From the NCBI GenBank assembly GCA_036417435.1, contig CM070902.1, positions 135,831,886 through 135,895,885 of the forward strand: a stretch of DNA of 64,000 bases, in the 5' to 3' direction. Positions 1 through 9,141 of this stretch are shown here, piece by piece. The notes under the pieces were generated by a model. It worked only from the letters and a program-made list of their open reading frames with translations. It made no database searches and had not been told where the DNA came from. Both the position numbers and the translations under genes were made by a program. Every line of letters starts with the position of its first letter. Within the stretch, counting starts at the first letter, position 1. The stretch comes from Inia geoffrensis (lineage: Eukaryota; Chordata; Mammalia; Artiodactyla; Iniidae).

Positions 1-51
1 GAGCAGTTTCGTATTATCAGAGAGGAAGAGTGATTTGGAGAAATCTGCAGT

Positions 52-174
52 TCAACTTTGTGGGCAGAATATTTTCTGCCCCCCTTCAAATTAATAGGTT
101 TTGGTCCTAACACTCAGCACCTCCTAATGTTGCTGTGTTTGGCAACAGGGCCTCTAAAAAGGTAATTAAAGTTG
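52..174 (+). repeat. MLT1-type MaLR LTR, left part
   Basis: This matches the remembered 5' half of MLT1/MST-type MaLR LTRs. It shows a run of C's after 'tttctg', then a 'caaattaataggttttggtcctaac'-like block in degraded form, then 'gggcctctaaaaaggtaatta'. The same LTR resumes at about 1056, so the two pieces are one element split by later insertions. It is a non-coding fossil. Subfamily is not resolved. Confidence 0.7.
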
Positions 175-182
175 TTGGGAGA

Positions 183-528
183 GGGCTTCCCTGGTGGTGC
201 AGTGGTTAAGAATCCGCCTGCCAGTGCAGGGGACAGGGGTTCAAACCCTGGCCCAGGAAGATCCCACATTCTGTGGAGCAACTAAGCCTGTGTGCTACAA
301 CTACTGAGCCTGCGCTCTAGAACCCACGTGCCACAGCTACTGAGCCTGTGTGCTGCAACTACTGAAGCCTACGTGCCTAGAGCCCATGCTTTGCAATAAG
401 AGAAGCCACTGCAATGAGAAGCCCGCACACTGCAACAAAGAGTAGCCCCCACTCGCTGCAACCAGAGGACGCCCGCATGCAACAACGAAGACCCAACGCA
501 GCCAAAAAACAAACAAGCAAACAAACAA
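183..528 (+). mobile_element. CHR-family SINE, long older form, with TSD
   Basis: This is a tRNA-derived SINE. The head has a box A-like 'tggtgcagtgg' and a box B-like 'ggttcaaaccc'. A long body follows with repeated 'actactgagcctg' and 'agaagccactgcaatgag' blocks, then an A-rich tail with caaa units. It is flanked by a 15-bp target duplication (168-182 and 529-543) with one mismatch. The insertion lies about 10 bp inside the LTR-like element that splits the MLT1 LTR. It would be copied by L1 proteins in trans and encodes no protein. Confidence 0.9.
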
Positions 529-543
529 AAAGTTGTAGGGAGA

Positions 544-573
544 AAAATCTTTTCCTCCACCAACTTATGATCT

Positions 574-611
<38 letters not shown>

Positions 612-1055
612 GGGAGGGTTGTGCAAATTAATTGACAATACACAGATTAACAGAAAAAAAGACAAAGTTTATTCACATGTATACAAGAGCACCCATAGGT
701 GAGTAACTCACTGAATAGACAGAGGTAAAATTTTATATACCAGTATAACGAAAGTAGGTGATTAAGGGCTTCAGTGGGATAGTATGGATAGCTCTATTAG
801 GCTAATTTTGTTGCTAATGGGAATTGGCTGGAAGCTCCCCCAAAAGGGGTGGTTTATAGCAACTGAATTTCCACTACTGGTGCCAAGGGTCAATCTCCCA
901 AACATGAAACTCTCTCAGTGTGGGTCAATGGCAGCTGTACTTTCAGAACGCTCTGCTTAAGTTTAGGTAATGCTTCATTCCCTGCTTGCTGATTGTTCAG
1001 ATATTTTCAGCTTAAAGTAATCTTTATATGATTTTGATAGGCTATTAATCCCTTC
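544..1055. mobile_element. LTR-like insert within MLT1, family not identified
   Basis: This block of roughly 0.5 kb separates the two halves of the MLT1 LTR, so it must be an insertion. Together with the short piece left of the SINE it starts near TG and ends near CA, as LTRs do. No clear target duplication is visible. It contains a (GT)n tract and no useful reading frame. I could not name the family. A solo LTR is the best guess, but another element type is possible. Confidence 0.45.
575..610 (+). repeat. (GT)18 microsatellite
   Basis: This is an uninterrupted dinucleotide run of 36 bp within the LTR-like insert. It is likely length-polymorphic and could form Z-DNA under torsion. Confidence 0.98.
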
Positions 1056-1330
1056 ATGGTTAAATGGGGTCATTAGGGTGGACCCCAATCCAATATGACT
1101 GCTGTCCTTATAAAAAAATGAGACATGGATACATAGAGGAAGAACACCGTGTGAACAGGAAGACAGCCCATGTACAAGACAGAGAGGCCTCAGAAGAAGC
1201 CAACCCTGACAGCACCTTGATCTCGGACTTCTGGCCTCCAGAACTGTGAGAAAATTAATTTCTGTTGTTAAGCCACCCAGTCTGTGGTATTTTATTATTG
1301 CAGCCTTAGAAAACGAATATACAAAATTTT
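1056..1330 (+). repeat. MLT1-type MaLR LTR, right part
   Basis: This continues the LTR that starts at 52. Recognisable blocks are 'ggtcattagggtgg', 'ccaatatgactg', 'cttgatctcggacttctggc', 'ctccagaactgtgag' and 'aagccacccagtctgtgg', all typical of the 3' half of MLT1/MST LTRs. The plus orientation follows from the block order. No protein is encoded. Confidence 0.85.
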
Positions 1331-1845
1331 GCTTTGTTTTGTTTTTTCTTTCTGATTCTTATGAATTACATCAAAAAGTAACAAAGTCTGCATGCAAGGA
1401 TAAAATAAAGTGTTTACTCATAAGTCTTTGTGAAATTTGGGATGTTCAAAGAGGCGTTTCCTAAGGTCAAGTGAAAAGGTGGCAAGAAAGAATTAACCAA
1501 CTTTAGTACAGGCCTGTCAGTACTGTAAGGCTCTGCTAGAGTACAACTTGGTGGGAAGGGGTTATTAATAGCCAGAGGCACCATCTCCAGCAATAGACCC
1601 ATCTTCTAGAGGCTATGCTTTTAGATAATGCATCAGAGCCTTCAGTGGGTGAAACTATAGTAAAGCACAGCAAGGCAGAGCTCAGGAGACACTGAATGCT
1701 AAGAAGACTTGCTTGTGGCCATATATGAAGCCCCTCTAGAAACACCTGGAAGTAATTTGGAGAAACACTAATGGTGGGAGATGGGATAGACGGATATGGG
1801 TTAATAATCTACCATAGCTGGATGGTGTCAATCAGCACCAGAGAA
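1331..1845. other. Unassigned sequence
   Basis: I recognise no repeat family, gene or RNA here. Base composition is ordinary AT-rich mammalian. Short open frames of 60-72 codons show no family resemblance. Confidence 0.5.
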
Positions 1846-2012
1846 TTCTTTCTCTTTTCTCTTCTTCCCTTTCTCTTCCCTTCCTTTCCTCTCTCTCTCT
1901 CTCCCTTTCTTCCTTCCTTTCTTTCTTTCTTTCTCTTTCTCTTTCTTTCTTTCTGCCTCTCTTTCTCTTTTCTTTCTTTCTTTCTCTCTCTCTCTGCCTC
2001 TCTTTCTTTCTT
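1846..2012. repeat. Polypyrimidine tract, (CTTT)n/(CT)n
   Basis: About 165 bp are almost pure pyrimidine on the plus strand, with CTTT, CCTT and CT units and two 'gcctctc' interruptions. It directly abuts the SINE head at 2013. On the minus strand it is a purine (GAAA)-type run, consistent with an expanded SINE tail. Such tracts can form triplex (H-) DNA. Confidence 0.95.
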
Positions 2013-2089
2013 CCCAGACCAGGGCTCAAACCTATGTCCCCTGCATTGGCAGGCAGATTCTTAACCACTGTGCCACCAGGGAAGTCCCC
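2013..2089 (-). mobile_element. CHR-family SINE head with expanded purine tail
   Basis: Read on the minus strand, this is the tRNA-like SINE head, starting 'ggggacttccctggtggcac' and ending near 'ccctggtctggg'. It has box A and box B but no SINE body. Instead it passes straight into the purine tract at 1846-2012. This suggests a head-only SINE or one whose body was lost. Confidence 0.85.
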
Positions 2090-2718
2090 AGAAACCATTT
2101 TAAACAACATAGTGGTCATCAAACAAGGCCACTGGGTATGGTGGAGTAAGGCACAAGCAAGAGCACTCTGTGATCATGTCATCATATAGGATCGAAAGAG
2201 AATTATGAAATCACAAAAATGAAGAAATATTCTCCTAGTCTAGCTAACAAAACTGACTTGTTTCCTTACAAGTTAATTTTAGCTCCAGTCCAAATAAACC
2301 AACCAGTTCTAAGACATACTTTCTTTTCCCTCAATAAAATGTAACTCCAGCTCTCATACTTTTTCTACTGAAAATACACATTCTACTTTCCTACTGTACA
2401 TTGAAATGTTTCCATATTATTCCTATTAGTTTTAATTACATGTTTAAATTAGAATCCTCAACTCTTAAAAACTCTAATTTTTAGTGAATGTTAAGAAGTA
2501 AGCAATTATGAACTGCCTGTAACATTAGCATTCTGTAGATTGGTGAACATAAATATTAGTGATAATTTCTAAAAACATTTGTTTTCTTATAGAGAACATC
2601 TCAGGGTGGCATCAAACATTTTCACTTATAGTCCTAGATACCTTTAGTTTCTCTACTTAGAAATTGATATCTCAGTATCTTATTGTTTTTTTGGAAATTT
2701 ATCTAGCTATTTAAAAAA
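2090..2718. other. Unassigned AT-rich sequence
   Basis: No repeat, gene or RNA is recognised in this stretch. Confidence 0.5.
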
Positions 2719-2728
2719 CTTTCATCAT

Positions 2729-2953
2729 CTGGGGCTTCCCTGGTGGCGCAGTGGTTGAGAGTCCGCCTGCCGATGCAGGGGACACGGGTTCGTGCCCCGG
2801 TCGGGAGGATCCCACATGCCGTGGGGCGGCTGGGCCCGTGGGCCATGGCCGCTGAGCCTGCGCGTCTGGAGCCTGCGCGTCCGGAGCCTGTGCTCCGCAG
2901 CGGGAGAGGCCACAATAGTGAGAGGCCCGCGTACCAGAAAAAACAAAAAACAC
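2729..2953 (+). mobile_element. Young CHR-2-type SINE with internal 15-bp duplication
   Basis: This is a GC-rich short-form CHR SINE. Box A lies in 'tggcgcagtgg' and box B in 'ggttcgtgcccc'. The body has 'ggccatggccgctgagcctg', and the tail is A-rich. The flanking direct repeat 'ctttcatca' occurs at 2719-2727 and 2954-2962. The body carries a tandem 15-bp unit (2854-2868 and 2869-2883) that appears only once in the other copies of this window. High CpG content and low divergence point to a fairly recent insertion. Confidence 0.95.
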
Positions 2954-2963
2954 CTTTCATCAC

Positions 2964-4954
2964 TTAAAATTAGTACAACTCTAGAACTTTAAGTCACCAA
3001 GTACCTGGAAAGATCATTTCTAAAATATAATTATTTTTAAAGAGTTTACCCATAAGTTCTTATCTCATTTACATTTAAAGTCTCATTATATGAAGTTATT
3101 TTCCTTGCAACAGGTATACTAAGGTCTTATTTGACTTCTATCAAGCCTCGGTACTGTAAAGTATTACACTTCATGTTGATGACTCTAACAGCATGTCTAT
3201 ATTCATTAGATCAACCAGCTTAAACTTTAATACCAGGTATCAACTGAATATTGTTTATTTCTCAGTTCACATGAATCTGAAAGTCATTTTGGCTGGTTTC
3301 TTTATTTGTAAGTGCTTTCTTTTATATTAAATAGAGCTATTTATAAATTCAATTTTGATAATAATTTCCAGAGGTAGAGATATCCCATATGTATAATGTG
3401 TACACAGACATGTAATATAAACAGGCACAACTAGAGATCTCATGGCTTCACTTAAAAACTTAGTTATGAATCAGGTATCATTTATTAGTTTACAAAGAAC
3501 AGTTGGAATACATTAAAGCTCCTTATTTAGATGACTCAGGCTTTACTATTTGTAAAGTTTGCCTGAGGGAGCATTCCCAGTGGTTTGAATTTTAAAACTG
3601 CCATTTTTCCCCTTGGTTTCAGGTCTTGCCTGATTGAGCTAATTAGGCCCAGTGTCAGGTCCCTGTGGCCTTATTTACATTCTGGTTTGTAGAGATCTGT
3701 ACGAGAAAGACGGTTGCTTTTAGTTCCCCAAATAGCATGTCTGTCACCTAAATGATACTAAAAGATTTTATCAGTGACAACGATTTCTTACTAAACTGAA
3801 ATTTATTTTATGAGTTCTATGTTCTAGAACTTTAGAGTTTAATTTATCATGCCTTCAAAGGTTTGTATAAGGCATTCAGCAAAGACCTTCATTTTGAGTT
3901 CACAAGTTAAGCTCAAAGCAAAATCACTATTTTTATTTTTATTAGCCCTTGAATGTTAGTTCCCAGTTTTTACTTATTAGTATGGCTCAGGTAACACTAT
4001 TGGTTTCCTTTAGTATGTTTAATATTTTCTGAGGGGCAATATATATGCCTTGTCTTCTAATACCACAGAGGGGAAGCATTCCCTAGTGAAACGTGCCTAT
4101 CCCACAATATAATTTTAAAAAAAGGGATGTAACCATTTTATATAAAGCCCATTTAAATATACCAATTTTATACACTTTCATCTCAATTCTATCAAATGTT
4201 ATACGTTTAACTTTAGCTTTTTTTAGCATCCAATCAACAAGCTTTTATCTTACAGGAGGAGTTCTAATAGTTTTTCTTTTTGTTCTCTGTCCATTTTATC
4301 TATTTTTATATAAAAAGCTCTGGGATCCCCAGAGTAGGGTTGAGCCAAGAACTCAGACCATTTTGCCTAACTGTTGCCCCAAATAATTGCTGGTCAGGTA
4401 TCACAGTGTAAATTTTTTTTTCAGCCTCTTAAATATATTTTAAAACTGGGTAAGTGGAATGGACTTGTTTGGCTTTTAATGTTGAGAACCAGTAGGGAGT
4501 CCCTTCTGGTCCATTTAACCTTAGGTAGTGTAGTAATATCAAAACCTCGTGTTTTAATCATATAAATGTCCATTTTATTTATCCCATTTTAAATAACCAC
4601 CTACAGATTTTTTTTATTCATTTGAGATAATTCCTTTCAAAATTTCTGCCTTGTTGGAAATAGTATCTAGACTTTCCTTACAAGATTTTTTCTGTTAACA
4701 TTAATTATTCTAATGCTTTATTAGCATCTATAAGACTCATTGAGGGGACACAAAGACCCCAAATGAAGCTTCCCAGACCAGTTTTCCTGTTTTAAATTAA
4801 AGACATCCTTAGGTTAATCATTAGATATATTTTTCCACCTTTAATTTGACTTTCCTTTTTATAGTTACCAATAAAACAGCTGTTTATGAGAGTGCTCTAG
4901 ATTCACCAATTTGTTAGTTTCCCCAATTTTAAAAGGATCCATCATTTGGCCATT

Positions 4955-4958
<4 letters not shown>
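2964..4958. other. Unassigned AT-rich sequence, possibly ERV interior at right
   Basis: Nothing is recognised with confidence. The right part may be the decayed interior of the minus-strand retroviral element whose LTR is at 6627-7144, since it lies downstream of that LTR. I saw no clear gag, pol or env motif and no second LTR. A 97-codon plus-strand frame at 4093-4386 has a hydrophobic stretch but no recognisable family. Confidence 0.4.

Positions 4959-5019
<61 letters not shown>
4959..5019. repeat. (AT)n microsatellite
   Basis: About 61 bp are uninterrupted AT dinucleotide. The run is self-complementary, so it can extrude as a cruciform and is prone to length change and assembly error. Confidence 0.98.
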
Positions 5020-5024
<5 letters not shown>

Positions 5025-5680
5025 TGATTCAAACCACTAAGATGCAAGTGTTTTCCCCATAAAAGAGTGGGGGAGGATGCCCCATCAGTAAAATCCAGGG
5101 AGTTTACTCTCAAAAGTAGTATGACAGAGGTCAAGTTTTCAAAACATATACATGCATATTCACACAGAATGTCCTACAAAGATCAGGTAGAACACTTACA
5201 TCTCAAAAGACACAGAGAAATGCATGTTTCCCCTTAGAAAGCTTTTGTTTAAAGTCAGAATTCTGGAAGGATGTTTTTACCAAGCAGGCTTTTTAACCTC
5301 AATTTAACTTAGCTACATATGCCATAAAGGAGCCCCCTCATTTTTAGGGTGAAATTTCCAAGTAAGTAAATACTTGTGAGTTTTGTACGTACATTAACTT
5401 GGCTGCCGTATTAGTTGGAGGCTGGCAATCTGTCATTCTTGTTTTAAATGTTGAAACCTTTATTTCCATTCTGTTTGTCAAAATAAAATTGCTAGTGACA
5501 ATCGTGTGGTGGGCCAGGGTGCTGCTTGAGAGCTTAACTATTCTAGGTTTTGCCCCAGAGTTGTTTCAACCCCCTCTTATGTGTCTTGGGCTCTCCCAGT
5601 GGTGTATAAGACTACCACAGGTGCTCAGTTTGCAGAATGGCCAGTTGTTATGTGTACCCGGTTGAGCAGGTTGTTAATTA
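5020..5680 (-). other. Possible decayed ERV interior
   Basis: This stretch lies downstream, on the minus strand, of the retroviral leader and is continuous with it once the L1 at 5696-6001 is discounted. No retroviral protein motif is visible. Assignment is by position only. Confidence 0.3.
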
Positions 5681-5695
5681 AATGAGTGGGTTTCT

Positions 5696-6001
5696 TGAGG
5701 ATATGGGGAGGGGGAGGGGTGAGCTATGGGAGGGCGAGGGAGGGGCATGGACATATATATACTAACAAACGTAAGGTAAATAGCTAATGGGAAGCAGCCG
5801 CTTGGCACAGGGATATCAGCTCGGTGCTTTGTGACTGCCTGGAGGGGTGGGATAGGGAGAGAAGGAAGGAGGGAGACGCAAGAGGGAAGAAATATGTGAA
5901 CGTCTGTATATATATAACTGATTCACTTTGTTATAAAGTAGAAACTGACACACTATTGTAGAGCAATTTTAACCCAATAAAGATGTTAAAAAAAAAAAAA
6001 A
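5696..6001 (+). mobile_element. 5'-truncated L1, 3' UTR only, with TSD
   Basis: The sequence matches the end of the cetartiodactyl L1 3' UTR seen elsewhere in the window on the opposite strand, including 'gattcactttgttataaag' and 'aataaagatgttaaaaaa'. About 300 bp are present, ending in an A-tail. A 15-bp perfect direct repeat 'aatgagtgggtttct' flanks it (5681-5695 and 6002-6016). It interrupts the retroviral interior. The insertion is non-coding and cannot mobilise itself. Confidence 0.95.
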
Positions 6002-6016
6002 AATGAGTGGGTTTCT

Positions 6017-6622
6017 CTACAGGGACAGCTGCACAGCATGACGTCTCACCTCCACCACTCCTGCAAGTTTCTCAGTTGCCTGAGAAAGCCGTTGCCAGCC
6101 AGGAGGAGAGAGTCCCTTCTTCGGAGCTCAGAAGGTCTCATAAGATTTTAGTTTTTATTTCGACAAACTTTATTAAGGTAGCCAATTCAAGGGAAAATGA
6201 CAGTGCGGTCTTCCCCCTAATAACTCAGTCCCATCTTACTCAGTGTTTAACTGAGCAAAGTCTTCCCAGTCTCTAAACTGAGGATAACTACTCAGTATCC
6301 TAACTGAGTCTGTCTTCCCAGTGCCTTTTACACTGAGGATAACCCACTCGAGCAAAATCTTCCCAGGCCTTTGACTGAGGATTACCCAGGTACCTCTTCT
6401 TGAAACCAAGTTTCAAGGATAACCTATTCCCTCACTGGATAACACTTAGGATCATCAACCAATAATGTGAGATCCTAGAACCAGGAGAGACTCACCAAAT
6501 TAGTCTGGACTGGCCGAGGAGGCGGATGGGCACAAAAGGTCTCTGCTGACGCCAAGGCTCCGGATCCTCGTAGAGTTCAGGAGAAGGAGGGGAATCTGCT
6601 CTGGTCCCTTCTTCAGTCGCCA
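6017..6622 (-). mobile_element. ERV 5' leader region
   Basis: This is the sequence just downstream of the minus-strand LTR. It contains the primer-site-like segment at 6605-6622 and a strong splice-donor-like GGTGAGT (minus strand, 6490-6496). It also has three imperfect copies of a 45-52-bp unit, marked by 'cttcccag' at 6262, 6314 and 6359. A short ATG frame of 43 codons starts inside the primer site and stops at the donor. This is probably incidental or a leader peptide. No gag start is recognised and the element is a fossil. Confidence 0.55.
6605..6622 (-). promoter_or_regulatory. Retroviral primer binding site, tRNA-Lys-like
   Basis: On the minus strand it reads 'tggcgactgaagaagggac'. 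This resembles a lysine-tRNA primer site with a few substitutions and one extra base. It lies four bases past the CA end of the LTR, exactly where reverse transcription would be primed. Lysine primers are typical of class II (betaretrovirus-like) elements. Confidence 0.6.
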
Positions 6623-6626
6623 TAAC

Positions 6627-7144
6627 TGTGGACTTAAAAAATTATTCAGAGCCTAAAAGTTGAGAGTTATGTTTTATTTGGCAGGAAGTTTTAGGACTTC
6701 AAGCTTGGGAGGCAGCCTCTCAAGTAACCCTGAAAGAGCTGCTCCGAGGAGGTGAGATGGGGAGCCAGGTTATATAGACGTTTTGTAACAAAGAGCAGGT
6801 AGTCGAGAACATCGAAAGGTTATTGTTAATTAAGGAAAACCAGGTATCCCAAGTTAAGGAATTTTGTGCTTTTCTATGTATGAGAAGATGCAAGAGCCTG
6901 GGCTCACTGAATTCATTCCTTTGATCTGTACCTCAGCTATCTGGGGCCAGTATCCTGTGTTTTCACATCCTGAGTTTCCTTAGAGCTTGTCGTAGGGAGT
7001 GGCTGCAATCTGATGGCTGCTGATGGCAGGTGCTCTTTCCTTCCTGAGTTTCCAGGGCTCACTGGCTCACATTGGAGGGCTGCAAGTGCTGATGACTGTG
7101 GCATCCTTTGTTTACTGATATGGCAGGAAATATTCCATTTCTCA
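6627..7144 (-). mobile_element. ERV LTR (class II-like; BTLTR1-like by recollection)
   Basis: An LTR of about 518 bp on the minus strand runs from TG (7144-7143) to CA (6628-6627). A TATA-like TATATAA lies at 6776-6770 and an AATAAA polyadenylation signal at 6678-6673, in the right order for U3-R-U5. A lysine-type primer site follows it. The sequence resembles an LTR common in ruminants that I recall as BTLTR1, but this was not checked. No matching second LTR is visible in the window, so the provirus is incomplete or extends in unrecognised form. Confidence 0.75.
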
Positions 7145-7927
7145 GTAGGAAAGAAGCAGGTTCTTGCATTAGCATTTGAATAAAGCAGGCAAAGCTATAG
7201 ATGCATCAGAGATCACACTTTGTGGTCAATGCATTATTTTGTCTCCAGAATAGAATTTTAATCGATTAGATCCTTCTCCATTAAATCCACCTGGATTGTA
7301 TATTAAATAATAACTTATCCTTCCCAGATTTGTGTTGATTTAATAAGGGACTACAAATCTCTATCTTTATTAAGGACCTGAGCATCCTATGAAAAGTAAC
7401 TGGTTAACTAATGCAGAAAAGTGTCAAGCAAACTTCATTGATTTAGTAGAAATCTGCCTTTTAGAAAATACTAGCCATGAAAATGATTTAACAGAAGGAA
7501 AAGAGAAATGCTAATTCAATAGTTTTGAACAATAACCTAGATTTATCTAAAGAATGTTCCTTGAATTAAAAAACTATAATACACTATTACATTTTAAAAT
7601 TAACATTTTTGCCAAAGGACTTCAAATCATGTATTGAGGTGTTATTTTATATATTCTAGCTCAGCATACCCATGTGTCAATGTCATCACTGTTTTATTTT
7701 ATGAAGAATCAGAATTCTTCTCTTGCTGTTTACAAAGAAGCTATATCAATGTCTTGAGACCTAAAAGATGACAGTAGTGTGTTTGCAACCCACACCCAAA
7801 CCATTTTAGAGATTTCAGCTGTGATACAGAAAAGACTTTTAAATAGCATACAGGTAATTAGTGGAAAGAAGGGAGTGGAAGCACCTTGATAAAGTTTGCT
7901 TCTTGATTAAAGGCATTAAAGTCAGTC
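7145..7927. other. Unassigned AT-rich sequence
   Basis: No gene or repeat family is recognised. Confidence 0.5.
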
Positions 7928-8100
7928 TCCTGCACTGACTCCTCACCTGGAGGCTCCTTCTCCATGGCTTGCCCACCCCTGCATCTCACTCAGGTGTCAG
8001 TTCCTCAGGCAGACCTTGCCTGGCACCTTATTTAAGAGAGTACCCTCATCCTTCATTACTCTGTTTTTTGTTACAGCACCTATTCCACCTGAATTTAATA
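7928..8100 (+). repeat. L2 LINE 3' fragment, first part
   Basis: Blocks such as 'caggtgtcagttcctcaggc', 'agaccttgcctggcacctt' and 'ctgttttttgttacagcacc' follow the order of the mammalian-wide L2 3' UTR on the plus strand. It is an ancient, non-coding relic. The family continues at 8461 after unrelated sequence. Confidence 0.65.
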
Positions 8101-8433
8101 ATACAGGTTTATATTTCCTTAGCAAAAATATTTGAGAACAATTAATTTTAGAAAGAAAGTGTGTGGTTTTTACTGTATATTTGTAACACCCTAATACCCC
8201 TGGTCTGGGCCACCATCTCATAATGAAATTCATTAATATCAATTTCTAGTAGGATAAATAAAGACTAGATAGCTTCATGTCAGTTCAAGGGAGCTATTGT
8301 CATGAGATAAGTTATAAAAATTTATATCTTTGGCTTTCAGGCCTCTTGGTGTTTAGAATTGTAAATAGGGGATTTAGAGAAATATATATGTTTCTATATG
8401 TATATAGAAGCAAGCATATATTTATTAAACAAA

Positions 8434-8456
8434 TTATATATATATATATATATATA
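8434..8456. repeat. Short (AT)n tract
   Basis: About 23 bp of AT dinucleotide lie between the two L2 pieces. Confidence 0.9.
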
Positions 8457-8460
8457 GTCT

Positions 8461-8515
8461 TCCTCTCCCACAAAATGTAAGTTCCATATTGGGGCAGCAA
8501 GGCATGTCTGTAGAT
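8461..8515 (+). repeat. L2 LINE 3' fragment, second part
   Basis: 'cacaaaatgtaagttccata' followed by 'ggggcagcaaggcatgtctg' matches the L2 block that follows the piece ending at 8100. The gap of about 360 bp between them is an insertion of unknown identity or diverged L2. Confidence 0.5.
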
Positions 8516-8654
8516 ACACAATACATTTTTTATGACTAAATTAACAAAACCACTTTCCATGTGATGATTGCTTTGGACAACAATCATTAGATAATAATTT
8601 AGACTTTCCAAAACCTTTCAAGTGGATGTTAGAGTTGTTGATCTGAGTAGCACT

Positions 8655-8805
8655 GGAATCTGACATAGCAGAGGCAGTGTCATATAGTGGATAAAATTAT
8701 GAACTCTGAGACCAAGCCAAACTAGCTTCCTAGGATGGCATTTGTCCTATCATATTCTGTCTTCATCTGTAAAAATAGAGAAGATAAAGTATTGTCGATA
8801 AATGA
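8655..8805 (+). repeat. MIR-like SINE remnant
   Basis: The order of weak blocks fits MIR on the plus strand: 'tagtggataaaattatgaac', then 'tctgagaccaagccaaacta', then 'cttcatctgtaaaaatagag'. Divergence is high, so the call is moderate. Confidence 0.5.
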
Positions 8806-8929
8806 GTGCGCCAAAGTGTTAGGAAGGAATGGGGAAAGGATTCCCAGAGTTATCAGGAATATCAATCCTTTTCTAAGTGAAGGAAGAGCTCTGCTAATTA
8901 TCCTTCTCTAAATTTTAAGTGATTCCTTC

Positions 8930-9141
8930 CTTTTTTTAAAAAAAAAATTATTTATTTGGCTGTGCAGGGTCTTCATTTAAGCACTCAGAATCTTTAGTTG
9001 TAGCACGTGGGCTCTTTTGTTGTGGTATGAAGGCTTTTGTAGTTGCAGCATTAAGGATCTAGTTCCCTGGCTAGGGATTGAACCTGGACCCCCTGCATTG
9101 ACAGGGTGGTGTCTTAAGCATGGGACCAACGGGGAAGTCCC
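8930..9141 (-). mobile_element. Older CHR-type SINE with TSD
   Basis: Read on the minus strand, it starts 'gggacttccccgttggtccc', carries a box B-like 'ggttcaatccc', and ends in 'gccaaataaataa' plus an A-tract. A perfect 14-bp repeat 'taagtgattccttc' flanks it (8916-8929 and 9142-9155). It is more diverged than the GC-rich short forms, so probably older. Confidence 0.9.

Noticed and set aside
183..260. tRNA gene-like box A and box B
   Set aside because: These are the tRNA-derived heads of CHR SINEs, here and at the other copies. No cloverleaf with paired acceptor stem is present, so they are not functional tRNA genes.
1771..2122. Frames of about 97 codons rich in Phe/Leu/Ser or Arg/Glu/Lys
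   Set aside because: Translations of the polypyrimidine tract and its complement; simple-repeat artefacts.
4093..4386. 97-codon frame with a hydrophobic segment, considered as a retroviral envelope remnant
   Set aside because: It lies on the plus strand, while the retroviral LTR and primer site are on the minus strand, and no envelope motif is visible.
4865..5134. 89-codon minus-strand frame in the possible ERV interior
   Set aside because: Its length depends on the (AT)n tract translating as Tyr-Ile repeats, and the flanks show no recognised retroviral domain.
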